Origin: Chloroflexota bacterium
GTDB lineage: Bacteria > Chloroflexota > Anaerolineae > Promineifilales > Promineifilaceae
NCBI GenBank assembly: GCA_022616275.1
Contig: JAKEFB010000058.1
Span: 1 to 41,978 of the forward strand
Direction: 5' to 3'
Length of the DNA stretch: 41,978 nucleotides
Part shown: piece by piece, positions 26,261 to 33,965 of the stretch
Position numbering within the stretch: position 1 is the first letter of the stretch
How the letters are laid out: each line of letters starts with the position of its first letter
Translations under genes and position numbers: made by a program
The notes under the pieces: generated by a model
What the model saw: only the letters and a program-made list of their open reading frames with translations
The model's database searches: none
What the model was told of the DNA's origin: nothing

Positions 26261-27541
26261 CTACCTTCCGCCAATGACGGCAATGTAGTTGGTCACCCAC
26301 TCGTGATAGGGGACGCACTCCATCCGGCCGTCGCCACAATCGGCGGTAGGCGTTTTCCAGAAGGCAATCTGGTCAAAGTTGCCCAGGCCGTTAATGTCGC
26401 AGCCTTCCGCGCCCAGCAGCTCGTTGCCGTCGCAGGCGGCCAGCACGGCCGGGACGGAGCCAAACCAGGCCGCCAGGTCGCCCTGGAGCTTGGGATTAAT
26501 GGAGTGTTCCAGCCACATGTAGGCGCAGTTGGGATGGGGCGCGTCCGCGTGCATCATCGTCGTGTCGGCCCAGCCGGTGGCTCCTTCGACGGGAATGACA
26601 CTGGCCACTGGCTCACCCTCGGCGGCCAACAGGTTGACCTGGAAAGGCCAGGAAGAGGAAGCGACCACGCCTTCGTTCTTGAAGTCGTCAATCTGGATGA
26701 AGGCGTCGTGCCAGTAGCGGCCGACGAGCTGGCGCTGCTGGCGCAGCAAGTCGAGAGCGGCGTTAAATTGATCGCGAGTTAAGGCGTAAGGGTCTTCAAT
26801 GCCCAGCTCGGGCTGGTGCTGCTTCAGGTACAGGGCGGCGTCGGCGACGTAAATCGGGCCGTCAAAAGCCTGGACCCGGCCGGCGTTGGACTCGCCATCG
26901 GGTAGGGTCGTTTCCTCAAAGACGACGCTCCAACTGTCGGGCGGGGTGTCGCCAAAGACCTCGGTATTGTACATGAGCACGTTGGAACCCCACTGGTAGG
27001 GCACGCCGTAGTGGACGCCGTTGACAGTGTGCCAGGGGGCGTCTTGCAGCCGTTCGTCAACGGTGCTCCAACTGGGGATCAGGTCAAGGTTGATTGCCTG
27101 GACCTTGCCGCCGGAGACCAGGCGCAGACTGGCATCACCCGACGCGGTCACCAGGTCAAAGCCACCTTCGTTCATCAGGGCAACCATTTCGTCGGACGTG
27201 GCGGCGACCTTGACCTCGACCATGCAGCCGGTCTCGGCTTCAAAATCGGTCACCCAGTCAAAGTTTTCGTCGGTGTCGCCACGCTCAATGTAGCCGGCCC
27301 AGGCGACGATGGAGACGGCGCCTTCTCCTTCGCCGATGGCCGTCATTGGCCCACCCTCAACTTCCTCCTCTTCGGCTACTTCCTCCTCTTCGGCCGCGTT
27401 CTCGTTGGTCGTCGCGGGCGCCTGGGTTGGTTCGCCGCCACTTTCGGCGGTGGGCTCCTCGGTCCCACCACCGCAGGCGGCCAGCAGCAAAGCAATCAAC
27501 AACAGGATAACTATGGATTTTCTGGACAATAGGGTTTGCAT
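26261..27541 (-). CDS. Polyamine-type ABC transporter substrate-binding lipoprotein
   Basis: 426 residues. Signal peptide with lipobox ALLLAAC (Cys 23), then a Glu-rich acidic linker (about 27-68) and a periplasmic-binding fold of the PotD/YdcS type: VSIVAWAGYIERG, FDWVTDFEAETGC, GVPYQWGSNVLMYN and the C-terminal helix region. An Asp/Trp-rich binding cleft is expected for polyamines. The start has AGGAG 8 bases upstream. First gene of the operon binding protein - aldehyde dehydrogenase - ATPase - permease - permease. Confidence 0.9.
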   Translation of the reverse strand: MQTLLSRKSIVILLLIALLLAACGGGTEEPTAESGGEPTQAPATTNENAAEEEEVAEEEEVEGGPMTAIGEGEGAVSIVAWAGYIERGDTDENFDWVTDFEAETGCMVEVKVAATSDEMVALMNEGGFDLVTASGDASLRLVSGGKVQAINLDLIPSWSTVDERLQDAPWHTVNGVHYGVPYQWGSNVLMYNTEVFGDTPPDSWSVVFEETTLPDGESNAGRVQAFDGPIYVADAALYLKQHQPELGIEDPYALTRDQFNAALDLLRQQRQLVGRYWHDAFIQIDDFKNEGVVASSSWPFQVNLLAAEGEPVASVIPVEGATGWADTTMMHADAPHPNCAYMWLEHSINPKLQGDLAAWFGSVPAVLAACDGNELLGAEGCDINGLGNFDQIAFWKTPTADCGDGRMECVPYHEWVTNYIAVIGGR

Positions 27542-27644
27542 TCCTCTCCTCCTGAGAAAAATGTAAAGGGCTCCTCTGAAGTAAATTGACCTGTGTGCCG
27601 GGAAGTTTACAATATGGTCTGAAGGCCGTCAACGTGTTTGTTTA

Positions 27645-27728
27645 ATCGCGAATCACGCGAATGAACCAATGACGCGAATTTATAACGAAAATCATTCGCG
27701 TCATTCGCCTATTCGTGCCATTCGCGAT
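27645..27728. repeat. GACRCGAAT-family repeats with inverted half
   Basis: TCGCGAATCACGCGAAT and GACGCGAAT units are followed by ATTCGCGTC, ATTCGCC, ATTCGTGCC, ATTCGCGA, giving a long imperfect palindrome in the divergent spacer between the binding-protein gene and the RNA methyltransferase gene. Same family as 7824-7903. Confidence 0.7.
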
Positions 27729-27754
27729 GAGCCTGGTGATGTGATCGGTAAGAC

Positions 27755-28711
27755 ATGAGCGAAACATTACTGGAGTTACCCGAGGAATTTCGCCAGCGGC
27801 TGGCGGCCGTTCTGCCTGGTGACGCTCTAGAAGGTTGCCTGGCCACTTTTGCCAGCCAGAAGCCGACAGCTTTTCGCGCCAATACGCTGAAGGCCGGTGT
27901 GGCCGAGGTCCGGGCGGAGCTGGAAGGGCAGGGCCTGGCCTTGACGCCGGTCAGTTGGTATCCAGAAGCGTTCCTGGTAGACCAGGGCCAGCGGCGGGCG
28001 CTGACCGAGTCGGCCGCTTTTTACGACGGCCGGATTTACATCCAGAACCTGTCCAGCATGCTGGCCCCCCTGGTCCTGGACCCCCAACCGGGGGAGGCAG
28101 TATTGGACCTGGCGGCCGCGCCGGGCGGCAAGACGCTGCAACTGGCGGCGATGATGGCCAACGACGGCCGGCTGGTGGCGGTGGAGGCGGTCAAGGGGCG
28201 CTATTACCGGCTGAAAGCCAACTTGCAGCAGTATGGGGCGACCATGGTCGAGGCGTACCTGATGGACGGCCGGGCCGCCGGCCGGCGCTGGCCGCAGGTG
28301 TTTGACCGGGTGTTGCTGGACGCTCCCTGCTCGTCCGAGGCCCGCTTTAGCCAATTGGAGCCGGAGAGCTGGGCCCATTGGAGCACGCGCAAGGTCAAGG
28401 AGAGCGCCCATAAGCAGAAAGGGTTGCTCCAGGCGGCCGTTTATGCCCTGCGGCCGGGAGGCACACTGGTCTACTGCACCTGCTCTTTCTCGCCGGAGGA
28501 GAACGAGGTAGCCGTCCATGCGCTGCTGCGCAAATTCGGCCCGGCGCTGGAAATCGAGCCTATCTCCCTGCCGTTAGATAACGTCCGGCCGGGGCTCACT
28601 GAATGGGAGGGCAAAGCGCTCCATCCCGACCTGGCCCACAGCGTGCGTATTCTGCCGACCGAGGTGATGGATGGGTTTTACTTGTGCAAGCTCAAAAAGA
28701 GCAATGAGTGA
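27755..28711 (+). CDS. RNA m5C methyltransferase, NOL1/NOP2/Sun family
   Basis: 318 residues. AdoMet-binding LDLAAAPGGKTLQLAA, then VLLDAPCSSEARF (Cys 192, the release cysteine) and VYCTCSFSPEENE (Cys 243, the catalytic nucleophile). The upstream substrate-recognition part has TAFRANTLKAG and YIQNLSSMLAPLVL. The length is short compared with RsmF or RsmB, lacking their C-terminal extension, so it may methylate a tRNA or rRNA cytosine; target unknown. The last codons and stop lie in a heptamer/octamer array. Confidence 0.9.
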   Translation: MSETLLELPEEFRQRLAAVLPGDALEGCLATFASQKPTAFRANTLKAGVAEVRAELEGQGLALTPVSWYPEAFLVDQGQRRALTESAAFYDGRIYIQNLSSMLAPLVLDPQPGEAVLDLAAAPGGKTLQLAAMMANDGRLVAVEAVKGRYYRLKANLQQYGATMVEAYLMDGRAAGRRWPQVFDRVLLDAPCSSEARFSQLEPESWAHWSTRKVKESAHKQKGLLQAAVYALRPGGTLVYCTCSFSPEENEVAVHALLRKFGPALEIEPISLPLDNVRPGLTEWEGKALHPDLAHSVRILPTEVMDGFYLCKLKKSNE

Positions 28712-28778
28712 TGAGTGGGTGAGTGGGCGAGTTTGGAGGTACGTACTCACTGATCCAATCCAAAATCTAAAATCTAAA
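28701..28778. repeat. GTGATGA/GTGGGTGA and ATCTAAA arrays after the RNA methyltransferase
   Basis: GCAATGA, GTGATGA, GTGGGTGA, GTGGGCGA (28701-28730) include the TGA stop at 28709. About 25 bases later come ATCCAAA, ATCTAAA, ATCTAAA (28758-28778). Both arrays lie between two convergent genes. Confidence 0.75.
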
Positions 28779-28837
28779 ATTCATCGTTGCGGACGATGAC
28801 GTGATTGGTCTGGGCGTGGCAGATTAGACAGTCTGCG

Positions 28838-29194
28838 CTACGGGCCAGGCAATACTCCCACTGGCACCAGCCAGGGGTGGAGTTCGACGATTAGCCGGCC
28901 GGCCTGGACCGAGGGATCGGCCGCGGCCAGGGCTTCGGCCTCCTCCAGCGATTCGGTGCGGAACAAGAACACGCCCCGCAGGTCGCCGCCGTCGGTAAAC
29001 GGCCCGGCCAGCACCAGCTTGCCGGCCTCACCTATACGCCGGATGTTGGCCATGTGGGCTTCTTGCAGCGCCTCGACCTCGGGCGTCACTTCCGGCGTCC
29101 AGGCCGGGCCGCGCCGCAGCAGCCCCAGGTAGTAGATGGTCATATGGGGCGGTATGGCGTTCTCGTCTTTAGGCACTGATTTGTCGTCAGTCAT
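28838..29194 (-). CDS. YciI-family protein
   Basis: 118 residues. After a short leader come HMTIYYLGLLRRGPAWTP, HMANIRRIGEAGKLVLAGPF, then GVFLFRTESLEEAEALAAADPSVQAG and VELHPW, the dimeric ferredoxin-like YCII fold with the conserved His and Asp region. Members occur as small stand-alone enzymes or dehydrochlorinase-like proteins; the reaction here is unknown. It stands between convergent RNA methyltransferase and PEP carboxylase on the same strand, with a palindromic hairpin just upstream. Confidence 0.85.
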   Translation of the reverse strand: MTDDKSVPKDENAIPPHMTIYYLGLLRRGPAWTPEVTPEVEALQEAHMANIRRIGEAGKLVLAGPFTDGGDLRGVFLFRTESLEEAEALAAADPSVQAGRLIVELHPWLVPVGVLPGP

Positions 29195-29205
29195 GTATCA
29201 CTCCT

Positions 29206-29238
29206 ACCCTCCCGGAGGTTCGGAACCTCCGGGAGGGT
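29206..29238. repeat. Perfect 15-bp hairpin made of two AACCTCC/GGAGGTT halves
   Basis: ACCCTCCCGGAGGTT (29206-29220) and AACCTCCGGGAGGGT (29224-29238) pair fully around CGG. It lies between the PEP carboxylase 3' end and the YciI start, both on the minus strand. No T-run follows on either strand. It shares its unit with the three palindromes at 15868-15954. Confidence 0.8.
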
Positions 29239-29300
29239 GTAACGGCGGTCTACCGATGCTTCGAAACTCCAACACGACCACACAACGACACAACGACACC

Positions 29301-32075
29301 TTACCCTGTATTCTTCAACCCGGCGGCAATACCATTAACCGTCAGGAAAATCACTTCCAGGATGGCCTGGGCCTCTGGGCTTTCGTGGTTGGGCAGGGCA
29401 CGGAGGCGGCGGAGCAGGTCTACCTGGATAAAGTTGAGCGGGTCCACGTACGGGTTGCGGCGCTGGATGGAGTGCTTGAGGGTGATGGCGTTGTCCAGGA
29501 TTTCTCGCTGGCCGGCCAATTGGAGGACCCAGTGGACGGTGCGCTGGTAAGCGGCGGTAATCTCGCCATAGATCTGCCGGCGCACCGCTTCGTCCTGCAC
29601 CAGCCCGGCGTATAGCCCGGCAATGCCGATGTCGGCCTTGCCCAGGGCCATCTGGGCGTTGTCCAGCAGGCTGCGGAAGAAAGCCCATTCTCGGGCCATC
29701 TCCTGCAACTGGCGCAGGCGACTTTCGTCAGTGGCATAAGCTTGCAGCGCCTCACCCAGGCCATACCAGCCGGGCAGGCCGTGGCGGCTCTGCATCCAGC
29801 TAAAGCCCCAGGGAATGGCTCGCAGGCTGGCAAAGGGGTTGTCGGACTGGCGGCGGGCCGGCCGGGAGCCAATGCGTAACTGGCTGATTTCCTGGATAGG
29901 CGTGGCCTCCATCCAGTAGGTCAACAGCTCCGGCGTTTCGTAAATAAAGCGGCGGTAGGCGCGGTGGGCGCGGGCGGCCAGCTCGTCCATCGCTTCACGC
30001 CAGGCCGGCCGGGGCGATTGGCGGGCGGCGTAGTCGGGCGCGCTGGCCAGCAAGACGGCGTGGGTGACCTGCTCCAGGTGGCGGCGGGCAATGGCCGGGT
30101 TGCCGTAACGGTCGTCAATGACTTCTCCCTGTTCGGTGATGCGAATGCGGCCGTCCACCGAGCCGGCCGGTTGGGCCAGGATAGCCCGGTTGGTGGGGCC
30201 GCCGCCGCGGGCCACGGTGCCGCCCCGGCCGTGGAACAGCGTCAGGGCCACCCCATGCTCGCGGCAGACCTGGGCCAGCCGCTCTTGAGCCTGGAACAGT
30301 TCCCAGTTGGCGGCCAGGTAGCCGGCGTCCTTGTTGCTGTCGGAGTAGCCGACCATGATTATTTGCCGGCGGCCACGGGCTTCCAGGTGACGGCCGTAAG
30401 CCGGGTGGGTGAAGAGGGCGGCCATCGTGGCGGCGGCGTTGTCCAGGTCGCTCCGCGTTTCAAAAAGCGGGGCCAGGGCCAGCTTTTCCTGGCTATCGGG
30501 GCAAAGGCACAACCCCGTCCACTGCGCCAGCAGCAAAACGGCCAGCAAATCATCGGGGCTACGGGTCATGCTGACGACGTAGGGGCCAAGCACTTCCGGG
30601 CCATAGTGGGTAGCGGCCCGGTGCAGTGCCCGCAGCAAAGCCAGGCTTTCTTCACTTTGGGGCGAGAGGTTGTCCAGCGAAGCCAGGTCAGGAATGGGAG
30701 TATCCAGCAGAGTAGAGAGCAACGCCGTCCGCCCGGCCGGCTCCAATTGATCGTAAGCGTCGTGGTGGCCCAGGGCACGGCACAATTCGGCCAGGACGGC
30801 GGTGTGGACCTCGCTGTACTGGCGCACGTCCAGCCGGGCGGCGTGCAGGCCAAAGACGCGGGCCTGGTCCAGGAACGGCCGCAGGCTCATCTCGGCCACG
30901 GCCGCCGCCCCACCCTGGCGCAGGCTGTCGCCGAGCAGGGCCAGCCGCCCGGCCAACTGCGGCCCGGTTTGCAGGTGGGGCAAGGGGGTCTCGACTTCAC
31001 CCAAGAGGCGTTCGGCCACCGGGTCGGCCGAAGCCTCGGCCAGGTCGGCGGCCAGCAGGGCGGCGTGAATGCGGTACGGCTCCTGGGGATAGCGGCGGAG
31101 CAGGTAAGCGACGTGCGGCGAGGGATTGGCCTCTTCCAGGGCGCCTTGCAGCGCCGGGCTGGGCGGCGACAGGCGGCTGGAAAGGCTCAGGAAGCGGCCG
31201 AGCTGCTGGGCGGCCTGGCGGTGGCGCTCCACGGCCAGGCCCCGGTGCAGGCGGAGCGTCTCGGCGGTAATGGGTGTGATCACGTTGGGGTTGCCGTCCC
31301 GGTCGCCGCCAATCCAGGAGCCGAAGGTCAGGAACCGCTGGGGGACGGCCAGGCCGGGATAGTGGCGGGCCAGCGCCTCGGCCAGGGAGTGGTAAATTTC
31401 CGGGGTCACGTCCCAGATGGACGTGTCAAAGTAGTGGAGGCCGGTCCGCACTTCGTCGGTCACTTCCGGCTTGCGGGTGCGGGTGCGCTCGGTCAGCCAC
31501 AGGGCCGTCACTTCGGCCAGGATTTTATCGTGCAGCACCTCGCGCTCGGCCGGCAGCGGGTCGTGGCGCTCCAGGGCGACCAGGTCCTCGGCCAGGTCGC
31601 GCAGCTTGTCCAACACTGAGCGGCGCTTGGCCTCGGTGGGGTGGGCGGTGAAGACCAGCTCAATGTGCAGCCGTTCCAGAAGGTTGGCCATGGCCGCCTC
31701 GTCTACGCCATTGGCCTGCAGCGTGGCGACTGCCTCGGCAATGGATTCGGCCGGCGGCCGGGGGTGGGCCTGGGCCTCGCGGGCGCGCAACATGCGTACG
31801 CGGTGGTTTTCCTCGGCCAGGTTGATCAGCTCAAAGTAGGTGGTAAAGGCGCGGGCCACGTCCTCGGTTTTGTCTAGCCCCAGGTCGCCGACCAGCTCAG
31901 CCAGGTAGCGGTCCAACGCCGGGTCGGGGTCGCCACGGCGGGTCTTGGCCAGGGCGCGGGTGCGCTCGACCAGGTCAAAAACGTCTATCCCGGCCTGCTG
32001 ACGAATCACCCGGCCGAGGATGTCGCCCAGGAGGTGGATGTCGCTGCTGAGTAAGTCTGAAGTATCGTCGGCCAT
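29301..32075 (-). CDS. ppc: Phosphoenolpyruvate carboxylase
   Basis: About 924 residues, normal for bacterial PEPC, from ATG 32075. It has the signatures VFTAHPTEAKRRSVL (catalytic His), GGDRDGNPNV, MVGYSDSNKDAGYLAANW and LFHGRGGTVARGGGP, plus a C-terminal ITLKHSIQRRNPYVDPLNF and an end in KNTG. It fixes bicarbonate onto PEP to give oxaloacetate, feeding the TCA cycle or carbon fixation. The ATG comes one base after the TGA of the YcaQ-like gene, so the two are coupled. An upstream extension of the frame would overlap that gene and is rejected. Confidence 0.96.
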   Translation of the reverse strand: MADDTSDLLSSDIHLLGDILGRVIRQQAGIDVFDLVERTRALAKTRRGDPDPALDRYLAELVGDLGLDKTEDVARAFTTYFELINLAEENHRVRMLRAREAQAHPRPPAESIAEAVATLQANGVDEAAMANLLERLHIELVFTAHPTEAKRRSVLDKLRDLAEDLVALERHDPLPAEREVLHDKILAEVTALWLTERTRTRKPEVTDEVRTGLHYFDTSIWDVTPEIYHSLAEALARHYPGLAVPQRFLTFGSWIGGDRDGNPNVITPITAETLRLHRGLAVERHRQAAQQLGRFLSLSSRLSPPSPALQGALEEANPSPHVAYLLRRYPQEPYRIHAALLAADLAEASADPVAERLLGEVETPLPHLQTGPQLAGRLALLGDSLRQGGAAAVAEMSLRPFLDQARVFGLHAARLDVRQYSEVHTAVLAELCRALGHHDAYDQLEPAGRTALLSTLLDTPIPDLASLDNLSPQSEESLALLRALHRAATHYGPEVLGPYVVSMTRSPDDLLAVLLLAQWTGLCLCPDSQEKLALAPLFETRSDLDNAAATMAALFTHPAYGRHLEARGRRQIIMVGYSDSNKDAGYLAANWELFQAQERLAQVCREHGVALTLFHGRGGTVARGGGPTNRAILAQPAGSVDGRIRITEQGEVIDDRYGNPAIARRHLEQVTHAVLLASAPDYAARQSPRPAWREAMDELAARAHRAYRRFIYETPELLTYWMEATPIQEISQLRIGSRPARRQSDNPFASLRAIPWGFSWMQSRHGLPGWYGLGEALQAYATDESRLRQLQEMAREWAFFRSLLDNAQMALGKADIGIAGLYAGLVQDEAVRRQIYGEITAAYQRTVHWVLQLAGQREILDNAITLKHSIQRRNPYVDPLNFIQVDLLRRLRALPNHESPEAQAILEVIFLTVNGIAAGLKNTG

Positions 32076-32076
32076 A

Positions 32077-33312
32077 TCACTGAAATGCCTTTTGCCACCC
32101 GGCCGGCACTGTCTCACCGTAGACGACTTCGTTAGCCCCCAGAAAGGTAGCCAGCTCTGCAATCGCTCCGGCCACGGCCGCGCCCGTTTCGGCTGTCTGG
32201 GGTGCGGCCGGCTCGGCGTAGACGGCGTTGACGATCAGCCGCTTCTGTTGGCGGTCCATCCTGGGGTCCACCCGGCCGATGATCCGGTCGCCGTGCAGGA
32301 TGGGCAGGACGTAGTAGCCGTACTGCCGCTTGGCCTTAGGCACGTAAATCTCAACTCGGAAGAAAAAGTTAAAAAACTGCTCCGTCCGCTCCCGGTCACA
32401 GATAAGGTTGTCGAACGGCGATAGCAGCGTCGTGCGGGGCCGCCAATCACCGTTGGCCAGCGCCTCAACCAGCGGCACGTCGTCGGCGTGAACGTACCAG
32501 GGGCCGGGCCAGACCTGCCCATCTTCGACGATCTGCGCCGGGACGATCCGGCCGTCGGCCGCCAGTCGCTTGAGCACTCCATTCAGACCCGGATAATTTT
32601 TACGGGTAAAATGGCGGCTAATCTGGTTCGGCCGGGCCACACCCAGGCCCCGCAGCGACTTCTGGGCCGCGTCGTAAACCACCTGCGGCCACTCCCACTC
32701 CTGGCGCGGCGTCCAGGCTGGCAGGCAGCGCTCGGCCAGGTCCCACAACCGTTGCTGGCCGCTCCGGCCGGCGACCATCACCCTGCCCTGTGTCCACAAA
32801 AACTCCACCATCCAGTTCGCGTGCCGGCCGGACGACCAGACCCCAGGCTGGCTGCTGTCCGATTCAAAATAATCAGACGGCAGCGGGCCGCGTTGAGCCA
32901 GTTCGGCCAGGATATACTCGGCCAGCGCCGTATTTTTGGCCATCCACTCCCTGGCCCGCTTCACCCAGATCCCGTTACCGCTCCCCCAATCGCGCATCTG
33001 CGCCTGGAAGAGCGCATAATCTTCGGTCAGGACAATGGAAGCGGCGTGGGCCCAGTACTCAAAGAGGCAGCGTTCCTGCCAGAGCAGCCGGTCCAGATCG
33101 GCCGGGTTGTAATGGCCCAACCGGCTCCACAACACCAGGTACTGGGTGCGCTCTACGGCCCGGATGGGGTCGAGCTGCAGGCAGCGGATGTCACGCAGGA
33201 TGTTCATGATGCCGTCCAGATCGGCCGGCGGCCGGCGGCCGGCCAGGCGCTGGCGGCTAATGGCCAGGCGGCGGGCCAGGGTGGGGGTTAGAGTCAGTTC
33301 GGTAGCTATCAT
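32077..33312 (-). CDS. YcaQ-like DNA glycosylase (HTH_42 winged-helix family)
   Basis: About 411 residues from ATG 33312. The N-terminal region carries RCLQLDPIRAVERTQYLVLWSRLG; QLD (46-48) fits the QxD catalytic motif of AlkZ/YcaQ glycosylases, which unhook interstrand crosslinks and remove alkylated bases. Further family segments are CLFEYWAHAAS, LLSPFDNLICDRERTEQFF and YGYYVLPILHGDRIIGRVDPR. It is followed by ppc in a one-base-spaced pair; no functional link between them is evident. Confidence 0.87.
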   Translation of the reverse strand: MIATELTLTPTLARRLAISRQRLAGRRPPADLDGIMNILRDIRCLQLDPIRAVERTQYLVLWSRLGHYNPADLDRLLWQERCLFEYWAHAASIVLTEDYALFQAQMRDWGSGNGIWVKRAREWMAKNTALAEYILAELAQRGPLPSDYFESDSSQPGVWSSGRHANWMVEFLWTQGRVMVAGRSGQQRLWDLAERCLPAWTPRQEWEWPQVVYDAAQKSLRGLGVARPNQISRHFTRKNYPGLNGVLKRLAADGRIVPAQIVEDGQVWPGPWYVHADDVPLVEALANGDWRPRTTLLSPFDNLICDRERTEQFFNFFFRVEIYVPKAKRQYGYYVLPILHGDRIIGRVDPRMDRQQKRLIVNAVYAEPAAPQTAETGAAVAGAIAELATFLGANEVVYGETVPAGWQKAFQ

Positions 33313-33428
33313 AAGGCAGATAATACGGGATGGCCGGCCGATAATCAAACGATTATTGGGGCTTGCCAAGTTTGAATAGTTTATTTATCCTTAACGGACT
33401 ATTCACAATTACAAGGAGAGTTTTTATC

Positions 33429-33641
33429 ATGAACGAACGAGAAACAGGAACCGTCAAATGGTTCAACCCTAAAAAGGGGTACGGTTTTATTGCTCGTGAC
33501 GCCGGTGGTGACGTTTTTGTCCATTACAGCGCGATTCTGGGCGGTGGTCTCAAGACCTTAAACGAAGGAGAACGCGTGGAGTTCACGGTGGAGCAGAGCC
33601 CCAAAGGGCCGGCCGCCGCTCAAGTAGAGACCGTAGTCTGA
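33429..33641 (+). CDS. Cold-shock protein (CspA family)
   Basis: 70 residues from ATG 33429, preceded by AAGGAGAG at 33412-33419. It has the cold-shock domain with RNP1 [10 protein letters not shown]2 VFVHY and the family N-terminus [12 protein letters not shown]. It binds single-stranded RNA or DNA and melts RNA structure. The frame extends to 33363, but the extension lacks a ribosome site and is not conserved. A spacer of about 320 bases with three hairpins follows. Confidence 0.95.
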   Translation: MNERETGTVKWFNPKKGYGFIARDAGGDVFVHYSAILGGGLKTLNEGERVEFTVEQSPKGPAAAQVETVV

Positions 33642-33656
33642 CACTCTGTTACCGGC

Positions 33657-33788
33657 AGTGCCTGGCACGGGGCAAACGGCTATAGATTAAGCAGAGTGGT
33701 TCTACCCCGTGCCAGGCACTATGGAGATCCGATCTCGAAACCCCGCAGGTCGGGGCACGAAGCGTGCCCTCAGAGACCTGCGGGGTTT
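33657..33788 (+). ncRNA. Structured region with two strong hairpins, possible small RNA or 3' UTR element
   Basis: A 16-bp perfect pairing, AGTGCCTGGCACGGGG (33657-33672) with 33705-33720, is followed by a nested hairpin. Its outer stem AAACCCCGCAGGTC (33738-33751) pairs with 33775-33788; its inner stem GGGCACG (33753-33759) pairs with CGTGCCC (33763-33769) around AAG. A third hairpin with a T-run (33794-33831) ends the series. No reading frame of note lies here. The arrangement fits a long structured 3' UTR of the cold-shock gene or an independent small RNA. Confidence 0.4.
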
Positions 33789-33793
33789 GATAG

Positions 33794-33831
33794 CAGAGGA
33801 CCTTACTGGTGTAAGGTCCTCTGTTCTTTTT
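33794..33831 (+). terminator. Intrinsic terminator
   Basis: CAGAGGACCTTAC (33794-33806) pairs exactly with GTAAGGTCCTCTG (33811-33823) around TGGT and is followed by TTCTTTTT. It is about 150 bases beyond the cold-shock stop and would end any transcript from that gene or the structured region. Confidence 0.88.
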
Positions 33832-33965
33832 GCCTTTCTTCGTCTGATGTGCGATCCTTGGAGACATTCCTTAAGAGGATGATTGTTGCCGAGCCACATC
33901 AACGGGAAAGAGGAGTATCCCAAGGGCATTGTTTGCCGCCAGGGTAGCGGGTGCCCTAAAAATAG

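Noticed and set aside
28778-28880. Minus-strand alternate frame past the YciI stop reads a Cys-rich end with CLICH, like a heme-binding CxxCH motif.
   Set aside because: No start, no upstream coherence, and YciI proteins normally end near HPW...VLPGP; probably chance or a tiny gene remnant.
29964-31619. 551-codon plus-strand frame opposite PEP carboxylase.
   Set aside because: It is the antisense shadow of a gene with unmistakable PEPC motifs.
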